Source: Thereva unica
Lineage: Eukaryota > Arthropoda > Insecta > Diptera > Therevidae
NCBI GenBank assembly: GCA_949987705.1
Contig: OX465282.1
Span: forward strand, 125,570,310-125,634,309
Reading direction: 5' to 3'
Length of the DNA stretch: 64,000 nucleotides
This document shows positions 11,896-21,242 of the stretch, piece after piece (the stretch's first letter is position 1; the number at the start of each line of letters is the position of its first letter). The notes beneath the pieces were generated by a model. That model did not search any database. It was not told the DNA's origin and saw nothing but the letters and a program-made list of their open reading frames with translations. Made by a program: the position numbers and the translations under genes.

Positions 11896-13078
11896 TCAAG
11901 CCTGAGTTTGAATAACATCTGCGATAACATTTCTAATACTGAGACCAGCTGTATCAGCTCGATCACTTAACTGCTCAGAGTATTCTCGTCTTCGTGTATT
12001 TTCAAATTGTAGTTGTTCATTAATCCAAATTTGATTCACCTCGTCGTTGTTGCAGTTCAGAAAGTTATGCAATACAGTGGCTGCCTTTATGATGTCATTT
12101 GTGTTTTCAATTCTAACATCAAGACCTTTGCCAATCCTACGGAATCTTGCTTTCAAATGGCCAAAAGCATTTTCCACTACACGACGAGCAGCAGATAATT
12201 TTGCATTAAAATTAGCTTGTTTTGCATTCAAATTATTCAAGAATGGATATGGCTTCATTAGTGTGTCACTTAAAGCAAACGCAGAGTCCCCAATTAGCAT
12301 AGGAGGAACAATGCAATCTTTCATTAATCTCCTATGTTGCATAAAAAGGAAACTGTTTCGCTGCAGCTTCTTAAGTGGAGAGATTTCGTAAAGGGAACAA
12401 TCTCTCACCCGTCCTGGTGCCCCGACGGAAATGAAGGTGAAACGGTAGCTATAATTTACAGAATGTATTATGTTTTTGCACTTTCATTCATGGTTCAGTA
12501 TCTGAGGTTTACCGATAATCAACAACTGCGAGTAGAACTGTGGAATACCACCCCTTGAAGTTGTAGTAATCATATCCATAATCTTTCGGGGGACTTACTT
12601 CGATATGACAGCCATCTGAAAATGAAGAAATGTCAAAAGGATATCCAATACGTGAATCTTATGCTATTTGCATACCTATCGCTCCAAAACATTGGGGAAA
12701 CCCAAGCCTATTAAATCCCTCAATTGTATCCACTAACTTTTCTGAAGTTAGCGGTTCAAAGAAATTTAAATATTCTGGTTTTAAAATTCTCCACACAGCT
12801 TTACAAAACTCTATCACAATTTCTCCAACAGTTGTACGTCCGACACCAAATAGATGTCCGATGCTGCGATATTCAGCTGAGGACCCCAGAGCATATATTG
12901 CGATACCTATCCTTTTTTCCAAAGGAATAGCTTTCCTCATGTTAGTGTCTTGTCGATTTAAACTGGACAATTTTTGACACAGCAACGCAAAGATGGTCCT
13001 TGACATCCTAAAGTTTTCTTTAAAAGTCTGTTCGAACATAAGCAGAACATCTACCTCCCAAAACGACGACGTTCTTTC
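11896..13078 (-). CDS. PIF/Harbinger DDE transposase (HARBI1-like), at least 3 exons
   Basis: The exons (minus) 13078-12676, 12615-12513 and 12448-11896 join in frame through introns of 60 and 64 nt. From the ATG at 13039 the protein has 339 residues. Family landmarks are NFRMSRTIFALL, the helix-turn-helix-like YRSIGHLFGVGRTTVGEI, and the DDE_4 core. The first catalytic Asp (GAID|GCHIEV) exists only after splicing of intron 1; the second is in MLIGDSAF and the Glu is in RRVVENAFGHLKARFR. The triad is complete and no stop or frameshift is seen. The frame is open upstream to an acceptor at 13079-13080, so a further 5' exon is likely. A possible one ends near 13131, but its phase does not fit. 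Confidence 0.85.
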
Positions 13079-13483
13079 CTGTAAACTAAATCATTAGTTA
13101 CACATATTTTTACTAATTAAAAAATCATACGTGTTTCCAGATTACCCGATTGAGAGACCGGCGAAGGCCCACCGACGTAGCAAGAAGAAAATCCATTTTT
13201 TTTTATAAAAAGCGCCTTCATTAGTTGGAATTGTTTTCTCCGTTGTAAATTCCTTTTTGTCGAAATATATCTCTTTACTAAATTGCAGTAATTTATTAGC
13301 AGGAAATAAATAGATTCCTTTATATTTTTATTCATAATTTTTGCGAGCTTTTTCACAACACTTTTGACAGTTTTGACAGTTAAAAATGTAACGAAGCAAT
13401 TTATAGTGTGTCACCCCCTTTTTGGGCTTTCGTTGTAACAACGATATTTCGTTGTAAAGCGCTGTCGTGTGTCGAGAGTATTA

Positions 13484-13961
13484 AGGGGAGTTTACATCCC
13501 AGAGTCAAATTGGAATAACAAAGTGGCCCTGTACAAAATACAAGCGCAAATTTTCGTCGAAAGCTCAAAACTTTTTACAACTGTCAAACGGAAAATATTT
13601 AACACGGTGACACAAGAGCCAATTTAATTAGCTGCAAAGCCTTTTTATTAGTTTCAAACATTTTTACATTTCGTTTTTGATTTTTCAAGATGTCGAAAAC
13701 AAGGTAAATATGTAAAAACTTCCAACAAACCCACAAGAAATCGCGAAAGTGACATCTAGTAGGCATTAGAATACCTAAATTTAACGAAACTAAAAGCTTT
13801 TTTTCGGACTTCGCATTCGTAAAGTAGAATAGAGCTCTACTTTGAGGCTGCCGTTTTCTGTTGCCACTTTGGTGAAACAGAGACAGAACCATACTATCTT
13901 CTATGCGATAAAGGAGTTCAGATTTGCGCTTCCACTTTGAGGCTGGGATGTAAACTTGCCT
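13484..13961 (-). repeat. MITE arm, right copy (478 bp)
   Basis: This is the inverted partner of 10175-10652, of identical length. The outer end is slightly diverged (TTGCC for the usual CCCC). It is flanked by TTA at 13481-13483 and TAA at 13962-13964. Confidence 0.75.
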
Positions 13962-13962
13962 T

Positions 13963-14568
13963 AAAGGAGAAAAATTCCGTTTCCGCACGCTCAAGCACTC
14001 TCTTCATTTTCTTATAATCTTCTATTCTAGCACACAAAAGGGAATGGTGCCCGCCAGATTGTCTCTTGACGGAGAATCCTTCCCTCCCAATCACTCTAGA
14101 AGCTAATGCTAAGGTATCTGAAATTCCTTGCTTAAAAATATTGATAGGCGGTACTTTTTCTTTTTTTGTTGCTGTCATCTGGGGTGTCGTTGTTTTTGCT
14201 GCTGCTGCTGCTGCCTGGTCAGTCGCCAGATTCGTCGCACTGGTTGCTGCTTCATTTGCAGAGCTTTCCGCTGGCAGTTTGGGGAAACGTTTTTCTTTCA
14301 CCGAGTGGATGAGTTTCTCGAGGGCTTGCTCTTCTTCATCTGTTGGCATTAGTGGAGCAAAGGAATTCCCTGCGCCGCTGTATGCTGGCTGTTGCTGGTC
14401 ATAAGGCATGCTGTCGTAGGAGCTTTCGTCGTCACAACTCCCATTGTCTGTATTTTCCGTTGTTTTGTTATTTATTGGTGTCTTTCTGGGTATTAAACAA
14501 TTTTTGCTTTTTCTTCGCCTTTTCATAGTGTCTCCGAGCACTGCACTATTTGTTGGGCGAGGGTCCAT
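13963..14568 (-). pseudogene. LINE ORF1, 5' part
   Basis: The ATG at 14568 begins a basic, low-complexity N-terminus: an RRRKS cluster, a Gln- and Asp/Glu-rich stretch, then an Ala/Thr-rich linker. It leads into a structured segment (PPINIFKQG, about residue 140) and an RRM-like region, where the Harbinger element cuts it. Together with 9399-10174, ORF1 would be about 458 residues. The last 16 codons of the open frame here belong to the inserted element. Confidence 0.8.
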
Positions 14569-14739
14569 GTTATGGCCCGTACCCTTCGTTTATTCACCAC
14601 TTTTATATATTGTGTATATAATTTTCTTTATAAGTAAAAAAATGAAAAGAAATATCGGCAATTCGCACACAGAATTAAATTTATAAAGTTCGCAAAAAGA
14701 AAAATAGTAGTAAAACTTGCACTGAACGTATACGCAGTC

Positions 14740-14775
14740 TCACGTCCTCTCTGTATCACAGTTCGGGTGGGACTC
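14740..14775 (-). promoter_or_regulatory. internal LINE promoter with DPE
   Basis: Counting the A at 14774 as +1, the minus strand carries GGACGTG at +28 to +34. This fits the downstream promoter element consensus (RGWCGTG at +28). Jockey-class LINEs are known to use TATA-less internal promoters with a DPE, and the position coincides with the element boundary set by the target duplication. Activity is inferred, not shown. Confidence 0.5.
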
Positions 14776-14794
14776 ATTCCATCGCATTATTTTT

Positions 14795-15127
14795 ATTTTA
14801 ATATGCACGTAAATAAAACAAAATTTACGCAATCGATGTAAAAAAAATTTCGATTGAATAACAACAGCTCTTATCAGACATAATGAACTCATTTCGGCTA
14901 TTTTTAATGGAACTAGGTTCTTGAACTCGTTTTGTCTACACTGCATTTCATTTCATTTCATTTCATAATGTATTGTATTGATATAAACGTGCAATTGATA
15001 AAATATTGTAATTAAAGGCGAAGTTTTTCCCTCAAAGTGGTCAGTAACAGTAACGGCCGGAGGATGTGAAAAATAATTCGGCCATGCCACTCTCTATGTA
15101 GTCCATTCAAAACGCGGGGGGGGGGGG
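14795..15127. other. AT-rich spacer, no gene
   Basis: This lies between the LINE and the next inverted-repeat element. It has a short ATTTC tandem run near 14945-14965 and a G12 run at 15116-15127. I see no gene. Confidence 0.5.
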
Positions 15128-15610
15128 ATGTTCCAAAATAACACCGTTAAGAAAATCGAACCTAAAGGTTTTTGGGGTCGCTGATCACGAAAATCGAGGT
15201 CCCGCGGTCTTAAAATTAGGGCGTCACCCCTAAAAATGCAAAAACACCCCTTTTTAGGGGGTTTTCGCGATTATTTCAGTAATAATGAAAACTAATGCGA
15301 TGAAATGCACTTTTTTTAATATCTATTTGCGTGAAGGTGGTTGATTTATACTAAATTAAGGCGAACTTAAGGAGTAGTCCTAAAGGGTTGAAATTACCCC
15401 TAAATCAGCCAAAAATGGCAAAAATTGTAAACATTTTTTTTTCTTCAAGTTTATGCTTCAAATTCGATGGTGGGCGTACTCAGGGCCGGACTAGACCAAG
15501 TGCCGCCCCCACGCCAATCGCAAGTTGCCGCTTCCTTAAGGCTAGCGTTATTCGAAACTTAAATTTTTTACTTATAGGGTAAATATAATGATAATATTTT
15601 TATAACATAT

Positions 15611-15799
15611 TGGGTCCTATTCTATCGCTAATATTTTATCATTTTATGTTATGAACAATCAAATGAGATCAAAGTAGTGGGTAAAAATGAAAATGACAAT
15701 CAAAAATTCGCTTTTTAAGAAATTTTTACCCACTACTTTGATCTCATTTGATTTTTCATAACATAAAATGATAAAATATTAGCGACAGAATAGGCCCCA
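15611..15799. repeat. foldback MITE inside the hAT element
   Basis: The two halves are near-perfect inverted copies of about 85 bp (TGGGTCCTATTCTATCGCTA against its inverse with a few changes) around a short loop. The same ends (TGGGGCCTATTC) occur in the larger foldback at 16439-16989, so they are one family. Confidence 0.75.
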
Positions 15800-15842
15800 T
15801 TATATGATTATTTAATATAATGATTTTATACAATTATTATAT

Positions 15843-16031
15843 AATTGTAGTGGTGAAAGATCTTTCTCAGTGTTAAAGAGAATAAAAAATTATTTACGTG
15901 CCAGTGTAGGTGATGAAAGACCTAATTCATTTGCAATATTGTGCATTGGAGCTGAGCTTAATCGATCTCAAGATGTCGAATTGTTAATTGACGATTTTGC
16001 TCAGAAAAAAGCTCGAAAAGTACTAATTTAA
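15843..16031 (+). pseudogene. hAT transposase C-terminal dimerisation remnant
   Basis: The open frame ends in a natural TAA at 16029-16031. It includes GERSFSVLKRIKNYLRAS followed by a DERPNSFAILCI-like helix, the hallmark of the hAT C-terminal dimerisation domain, then about 30 residues rich in Asp and Lys. The catalytic part of the transposase is missing, so it cannot act alone. Confidence 0.8.
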
Positions 16032-16438
16032 AAACCGTAGAATAGCATGTATTAAAAAAAATTAAATAAAAAAAAATTTCATTCCTAAATATTAAAAAAA
16101 AATTTTCACATTATTGCCGCCCCTAGTAATGTGCCGCCCTACGCCATGGCGTTGTTGGCGTAGGCGATAGTCCGGCCCTGGGCGTACTGTCAGGCAAAAA
16201 TAAATTAATTTCAACCCTTAAGTTGTTAAAACTACCCCTACTATAATAAAAACAACTTTATATAAAAAAATTGCCAACATTTTTTTTGCTTTTTGTTTGA
16301 AATTTGGTTCAAAAGGTATTATCAGAAAATTAATTTTTTCAACTCTTAAGGGGGTAAAACTACCCCCACATTAAAATTGTAATTGGAGCAAATTGAAATT
16401 TATTGCTTTGCATTAAAATTTTATATTTGATGAAATAT

Positions 16439-16989
16439 TGGGGCCTATTCAATAAATATTAATAAAATTTTATCATTTTTGTTATGTTATGCCATAAAAT
16501 AAAAGAATTATCTAAAATCCTATTCTGTCCGATAAATTTTATTTTCTTTTATGCATCATAACATAAAATATTTCCTGTTATGCTTCATAACATAAAAGAA
16601 TCTCAGTAGCACATTTTAAGGTATTTTGACATATTTTATAGAAATAACAGGTGTGAATTGACACTTGTTGTGCAAAGTCGTATTAATTGAGTTTTTAGTT
16701 TAATTAAAATTAATACGCCCAGGGAACGCTTTGATTTTGTTTATTTACATTTACAACCGATCAGCTGTTCATTTTCAACCGAATTGCTCAAAGCGTAATA
16801 GAACTCAGAGCGGATTATACTAAATCTTTTATGTTATGTGCCCATAAAAGATTCCATAAAATAATTTTATGGAACTATGACAGAATAGGAATTTCGAAAA
16901 TATTTTATTTTCATTTTATGGAGAAGAAATTTTATCATCATAACATAACATAAAATAATATATTATGAAAAATTGCAGAATAGGCCCCA
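16439..16989. repeat. foldback MITE of the TGGGGCCTATTC family
   Basis: The ends are TGGGGCCTATTC and GAATAGGCCCCA. The interior is very AT-rich with repeated ACATAAAA/TTTTATGT motifs in both orientations. No coding capacity is seen. It lies in the interior of the 15128-18278 element. Confidence 0.65.
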
Positions 16990-17227
16990 TTATTAAAACA
17001 TTTGGAAAATTTTTAACCCTCTTAAAGGAGTTAAACCTTAGGGGTAAATTGAAAAAAAAAAAAAAAAAAATGGTATTTCGTAGATTGCAATTTAAATTTT
17101 TTTAATGAATTGTTTGAATAAAAATTCTTTAAAATTATAACAAATTATAAATTCTTATAAATTGATAATGTACATGTGTGTATGTTACGATGTGATAAAT
17201 CTGGTTATTACGTAAAATCTCCGGGTA

Positions 17228-17494
17228 TTATATCGAGGGTTTCCTGCCAGAAGGGCGTATCCACAAAGTCGCGATTTTGAGCGTATAAACATTATTAAAT
17301 TTTTTACGGTTTGTTTTGACAAAACTCATCATGTGAATAAAAGTATCCAAAACATACGCCTAAAAACATTTATTTTCGATGATAAGCAATATGAAAAAAA
17401 AAAAATTCACCAATTTTTGAAATGTTTTTATTGAAGCCTCTAAATCCATGTTTTTGTTGATACTCCCTTCTGGCAGGAAACCCTCGATATAATT
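17228..17494. repeat. small TIR element
   Basis: The inverted ends of about 28 bp (CGAGGGTTTCCTGCCAGAAG and its inverse) lie within ATAT flanks. It is about 265 bp, non-coding, and nested in the large foldback element. Confidence 0.65.
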
Positions 17495-17514
17495 CTCAAC
17501 TTGTAATGGCAAAT

Positions 17515-17825
17515 ATAGGCCCAGAGCGAGCGGTGGCGGTCGTGCGGCGGGTAGGGCGGACATAAGAGCTTGTGCCGCGGTAGGCATGTGGCGGGAGGGC
17601 AGGTGGAGGGAGGTGGTTGTGGTCGGCGTATGACGGATGGGCGCAGATGGTGAAAGGGTGCAGGCGGCGAAGGGCGGGTAGAGGCAGAAGGGATGTAGGT
17701 GAACGATACCGGGGGTAGGCGCAGGAGGGGCACAAGTAGGGTGGGGGCGGAAAAGGGATGAAGCCCGCGGCTGTGGGAAATAGAGCGAACTTCAGCCTAT
17801 CGCCGTCACCCATCTTCGCCCACGT
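17515..17825. other. GC-rich, purine-skewed island
   Basis: About 310 bp of strongly GC-rich sequence, with G far above C on the plus strand, sit abruptly in AT-rich DNA. Three overlapping Pro-rich reading frames on the minus strand are side effects of the composition, and no domain is recognisable. The origin is unknown. Confidence 0.5.
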
Positions 17826-18819
17826 CCCTTTGCAATTTTTTTATATTAAGTTGTTTTTATTATAGTAGGGGTAGTTTTAACCCCTTAAGGGTTGAAAATA
17901 ATTTATTTTTGCCTGACAGTACGCCCACAATTGAATTTGAAGCATAAACTTAAAAAAAAAAAATAATTTACAATTTTTGCCATTTTTCGCCAATTTAGGG
18001 GTAGTTTCAACCCTTTAGGAGTACCCCTTACCATTAAGTTCGCCTTAATTTAGTATAAATCAACCCCCTTCGCAAAAAAATATTAAAAAAAGTGCATTTC
18101 ATCGCATTAGTTTTCATTATTACTGAAATAATCGCGAAAACCCCCTAAAAAGGGGTGTTTTATTGCATTTTTAGGGGTGACGCCCTAATTTTAAGACCTC
18201 GGGACCTCGATTTTCGTGATTAGCGACCCCAAAAACGTTTAGGGTTCGATTTTCTTAACGGTGTTATTTTGGAACACCATAACGCGCGTTATGCCATGTA
18301 ACACGACTATTCAAAGAGACGTACACTTTAATAACTATTATTATAGCCCAGGCAACGAATGCTCAAAAAAAGGTATAGAGGGAAATGCTTGGAACACAAT
18401 TTTTGACTTCGCAACTTTGTTTGGACTAGTTAGGAGGTGAACATATCAAAAGTCCCCGCCCCTAGCCCTTGAGCTTGGGGAAAGAGGGGGGTTTAAAGGA
18501 CCCATTTTTCGGGTTTTCGCTTATATCTGGGAAACTATGCGTCCTAGCGACATGACCACTATAAACAAAATGAAAGCTGATTAAATTTTCTATAAGTTTG
18601 GCTCAGTCAAGTTTTTCGATATCTTGTATAGTTTTCGAGATATCTGCTCTTAAAAGTATGGAATTTTCGAAAAAAAAAAAATATTTTGATCTTTTTTACC
18701 GGATGACTCTATAAGCCATTGGGATAGTTTTATAAATCACAACCATTAAATGAAAACGAAGTTTATTGAAATAGGAAAGTGAATTAACATAAAACATTAC
18801 AACAGTAGGCACCATTGAG

Positions 18820-19300
18820 TCAATTTCTTGCTATCTTGGGGTGGGAAGGACCTTCATCCTCGTCTTCGTTTTCAGCTTCTTTTTCTCCAATCTCTTCTCC
18901 ATCGGACCCCTGTAGAGAAACGTTCAGAAGATCCTCCTGGTCTTCTTTATCTTCGGAGTCAACTTGAATGACCCCATTCAGGCACTTCCCCTGGCAATTT
19001 TGGCATGCTGAGGAACATTTGAGGCTTCCTTTTTTGCAGCCGCACTTCGCGCTGGCACAGCCTTTCTTACATCCCCAGAAAATCACTTTCAGGATATCCT
19101 CCGGTGCAGCTGCTAACTCACTGTGCACTGGGACCAGACAGTTGTTCTCAATCTTCCACCCATACATCTGAGGAGGCAGATTATTTCCCAGCCATAGCTG
19201 AACTTGATGGAATGTTCGGAGGGAATGCTGTTTTACTGCTCCTTCGGTTGGAGGAAGGCTAGAGATATTGTTGGTATATGGGTATTAATTCAAACACAAT
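18820..19300 (-). pseudogene. CXC (tesmin/TSO1-like) C-terminal gene fragment
   Basis: The frame runs from about 19290 (LPPTEGAVKQHSLRTFHQVQ) through WLGNNLPPQMYGWKIENN. It enters a Cys-rich block with CGCKKGSLKCSSACQNCQGKC, and ends in an acidic tail at the stop at 18820. The Cys spacing is that of a CXC/tesmin DNA-binding motif. In the family this domain closes a long protein; here the upstream parts lie at 19440-19620 and 19842-20305 and are not contiguous in frame. The domain itself looks undamaged. Confidence 0.65.
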
Positions 19301-19439
19301 TAATTTATTTTAATTTATCGATTTTATTTTTGACACGTTCCTACTGGTAGCAAAACGAATAATAATGATTTTGTTTTTTCACATAAAATGTAAACTTAGA
19401 TTTTATTCCATGCCTACCAGATTTATGAAATTAATCGGC

Positions 19440-19620
19440 AAGTGAATTTCATTAAATTCCAACAGATATCAGGCTTAATGGTGGCCACCGATTTCAAGAA
19501 TGACTTGTACCTGTAGGCATTGAGGGAGACCTCTTTTGCTGGAGCCCCATACCACCTCAAGATACAGGTTTCACCTGCCTTTTGTACTTGGGTGGTTGTG
19601 GAGGAAGGGTCTGAAAAGAC
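19440..19620 (-). pseudogene. middle fragment of the CXC-family protein
   Basis: The minus-strand translation includes TTTQVQKAGETCILRWYGAP and AKEVSLNAYRYKSF. These correspond to the segment that precedes the LPPTEGA motif in this family. The frame closes before rejoining 19300, so there is either an intron between them or decay. Confidence 0.55.
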
Positions 19621-19841
19621 TGCTCTACAGTAAAAAGCCAGAAGTGTCTAAGTGCAAATTTGAAGATTTTGACTTTATTGCATTTTTGTATTCAGTATTT
19701 TAGTCTTAATCATTGCTATAATTATTATCTTAAACTGAGCTCTGGTTCCTGAGTTATTGGACCGACAAAAGTGGTTTTGTGCACAATTCTGTATCTAAAA
19801 AAATCTTTGAGGGCGATTTTCTCGAAACGCATATTTTGCAC

Positions 19842-20305
19842 TTAAGCACTTCTGGCTGTGTACTGTAGTGCTGCTGCTTTCTGGACCGCTGGAGATTTCA
19901 GATACAACTTCGCAAATGCGACCTTGCTTTTTTGAAATGCAGAAGATGTTGTGTCGCATCCAGTAAAGGCGTGCAAAAATAGCGCGTCTTTGAAACCTTG
20001 TTGCTGAAGCTCTTGAGATGAGAAGAATGAATCTCTTATCTTCCCACGTCCAGGCTTGATGAAAATAATGTCCTTATGCGCATCAGCCTTAGCCATTAAG
20101 AGGACTATGAGGTCGACATCTTCACCAACAATGCCGACAGGTGTTGTTTCCGACATTTCCGACATTTGGCTAGTTGGCTAATTTTGCCGTCACCCCTCTC
20201 ATTACTGGCTTTTTTAAGGGAAACTATCCCTTTTTCACTCACTTTAGAGACATCAGGACTCGATGCAGTCACTTCCTCATCGCAAACAAAACACTTGCTG
20301 TTCAT
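19842..20305 (-). pseudogene. N-terminal and nuclease-like fragments of the CXC-family protein
   Basis: From the ATG at 20305 the first ~45 residues carry a CxxC pair and the family's KGIVSLKKASNERGDGK motif. The frame is then lost, and a second frame (20165-19842) carries GEDVDLIVLLMAKA, FIKPGRGKIRD and LFLHAFTGCDTTSSAF. The last two are signatures of this family and vaguely recall PIN/FEN-type nucleases (inference only). A deletion of the intervening region between the two frames explains the shift. No intact protein can be made. Confidence 0.6.
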
Positions 20306-21242
20306 GTTGACGACACAAGACTCACGATATCGTTAAATGTGACACCAAAAAATCTCACTGGAACTAACAAAACAAAACACTAAGTAAAGTTTTTTGAACG
20401 GGTGTAAATCCAAGGGTCTGGTGTAGAAGTTTTCATAAAATGAAAGGAAACAATTGGGTAATAACACACTTGAAAAGTTTCACGACAAACAAAGAGCCGT
20501 CTATATTCCTTTTTTAATTATTATACTTGAGTTAACGTAACGCTTATAGTGCCGTAAATCACAGAGAACTGTTTCAGCAGTCATAAAAAATGTTTTTAGA
20601 AGAACGGTAAGTAGTAAAAAATAAATAATGTACAGCTCTTCAAAAAACCTTTACTTACCCAATTGCTTTGACATTTGAAGGAAAATAGATAAAATAGTAA
20701 AGTATTATATATTTTTGAAGGGACACAACCCGTTTGACGGAATTACTTTTTAGGTTCATCGTTGAAGAGTCATCCGGTAAAAAAAAACAAAATTTTTTTT
20801 TTTTTTTTTCGAAAATTACAGACTTTCAAGAGCAGATATCTCGAAAAATATACAAGATATCGAAAAACTTGACTGAGCCAAACTTATAGAAAATTTAATC
20901 AGCTTTCATTTTGTTTATAGTGGGTCCTTTAAACCCCCCTCTTTCTTCAAGCTTAAGGGCTAGGGGCGGGGACTTTTGATATGTTCACCTCCTAACTAGT
21001 CCAAACAAAGTTGCGAAGTCAAAAATTGTGTTCCAAGCATTTCCCTCTATACCTTTTCGTTGCCTGGCCTATTAATGCTAATTTCTGGAAGATATTATTC
21101 CATTTCATAATATTTTATTCATATATATATGTATATAACATTTGGATACAATAGACTTTTCTTGAGTAAATATGTAATATAGATTTAATTGGATATTTGA
21201 TTAATTGATGATTTATAAGTTTTGAGTTATTTTGAAAATTAT

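Larger units (their letters stand above)
10175..13961. mobile_element. PIF/Harbinger composite with two inverted MITE arms
   Basis: The composite is flanked by TAA at 10172-10174 and 13962-13964, the 3-bp duplication typical of PIF/Harbinger. It splits the LINE ORF1 in frame. The arms 10175-10652 and 13484-13961 are both 478 bp, inverted relative to each other and roughly 90% alike by eye. Each arm has its own ends, AGGGGAGTTTACATCCCAG inverted, next to TAA or TTA. The core 10656-13480 has its own inverted ends (TACTCTCGACA) and holds a Myb/SANT-like gene (plus) and a DDE transposase (minus), convergently arranged. Both genes read intact. Confidence 0.85.
5758..14775 (-). mobile_element. full-length Jockey-type LINE, interrupted by a Harbinger composite
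   Basis: The element is bounded by the 19-bp target duplication ATTCCATCGCATTATTTTT at 5739-5757 and 14776-14794. Its 3' end is the T-rich stretch next to 5758 (the A-tail read on plus). Excluding the inserted 3.8-kb DNA element it is about 5.2 kb, the normal size for Jockey elements. The order on the minus strand is: 5' region, ORF1 with zinc knuckles, ORF2 with endonuclease and RT, then a 3' UTR of about 390 bp. ORF2 has one frameshift and one in-frame stop, so this copy is not autonomous. Confidence 0.85.
15481..16180 (+). mobile_element. non-autonomous hAT element (700 bp)
   Basis: The inverted ends CAGGGCCGGACTA / TAGTCCGGCCCTG are flanked by the 8-bp duplication GGCGTACT (15473-15480 and 16181-16188). 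Together these are diagnostic of hAT. It retains the C-terminal piece of a transposase (15843-16031) and contains a 189-bp foldback (15611-15799). It is a deletion derivative. Confidence 0.9.
15128..18278. mobile_element. large foldback element with long inverted arms
   Basis: The left arm is 15128-15480 resumed at 16189-16262; the right arm is 17836-18278. They are reverse complements over about 430 bp with scattered differences. Both contain short G- and C-rich patches (CCCCTAAAAA, AGGGGGTTTTCGCG). The left arm is split by a 700-bp hAT element (15481-16180) that the right arm lacks, so the hAT arrived later. The interior (16263-17835) holds two smaller foldbacks and a GC-rich block, with no transposase. 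The superfamily is not resolved because no clear target duplication was found. Confidence 0.7.
18345..21070. mobile_element. 2.7-kb TIR element carrying a CXC-domain gene remnant
   Basis: The left arm 18346-18712 and right arm 20764-21069 are inverted copies of about 300 bp. The left arm has an extra ~50 bp (about 18509-18562). The outer ends share CCAGGCAACGAA. The interior on the minus strand encodes pieces of a protein family found repeatedly in arthropod and cnidarian genomes (see the three gene fragments). The middle of that protein is deleted and frames do not join, so the copy is non-autonomous. I could not fix the target duplication or the superfamily. Confidence 0.7.

Noticed and set aside
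13117..13356. 79-codon frame as first exon of the Harbinger transposase
   Set aside because: Candidate donors end in phase 1, while the next exon needs phase 0; left as unproven.
17440..17813. Overlapping Pro-rich reading frames on the minus strand
   Set aside because: They exist in several frames at once because the DNA is GC-rich and skewed; no domain or splice context.
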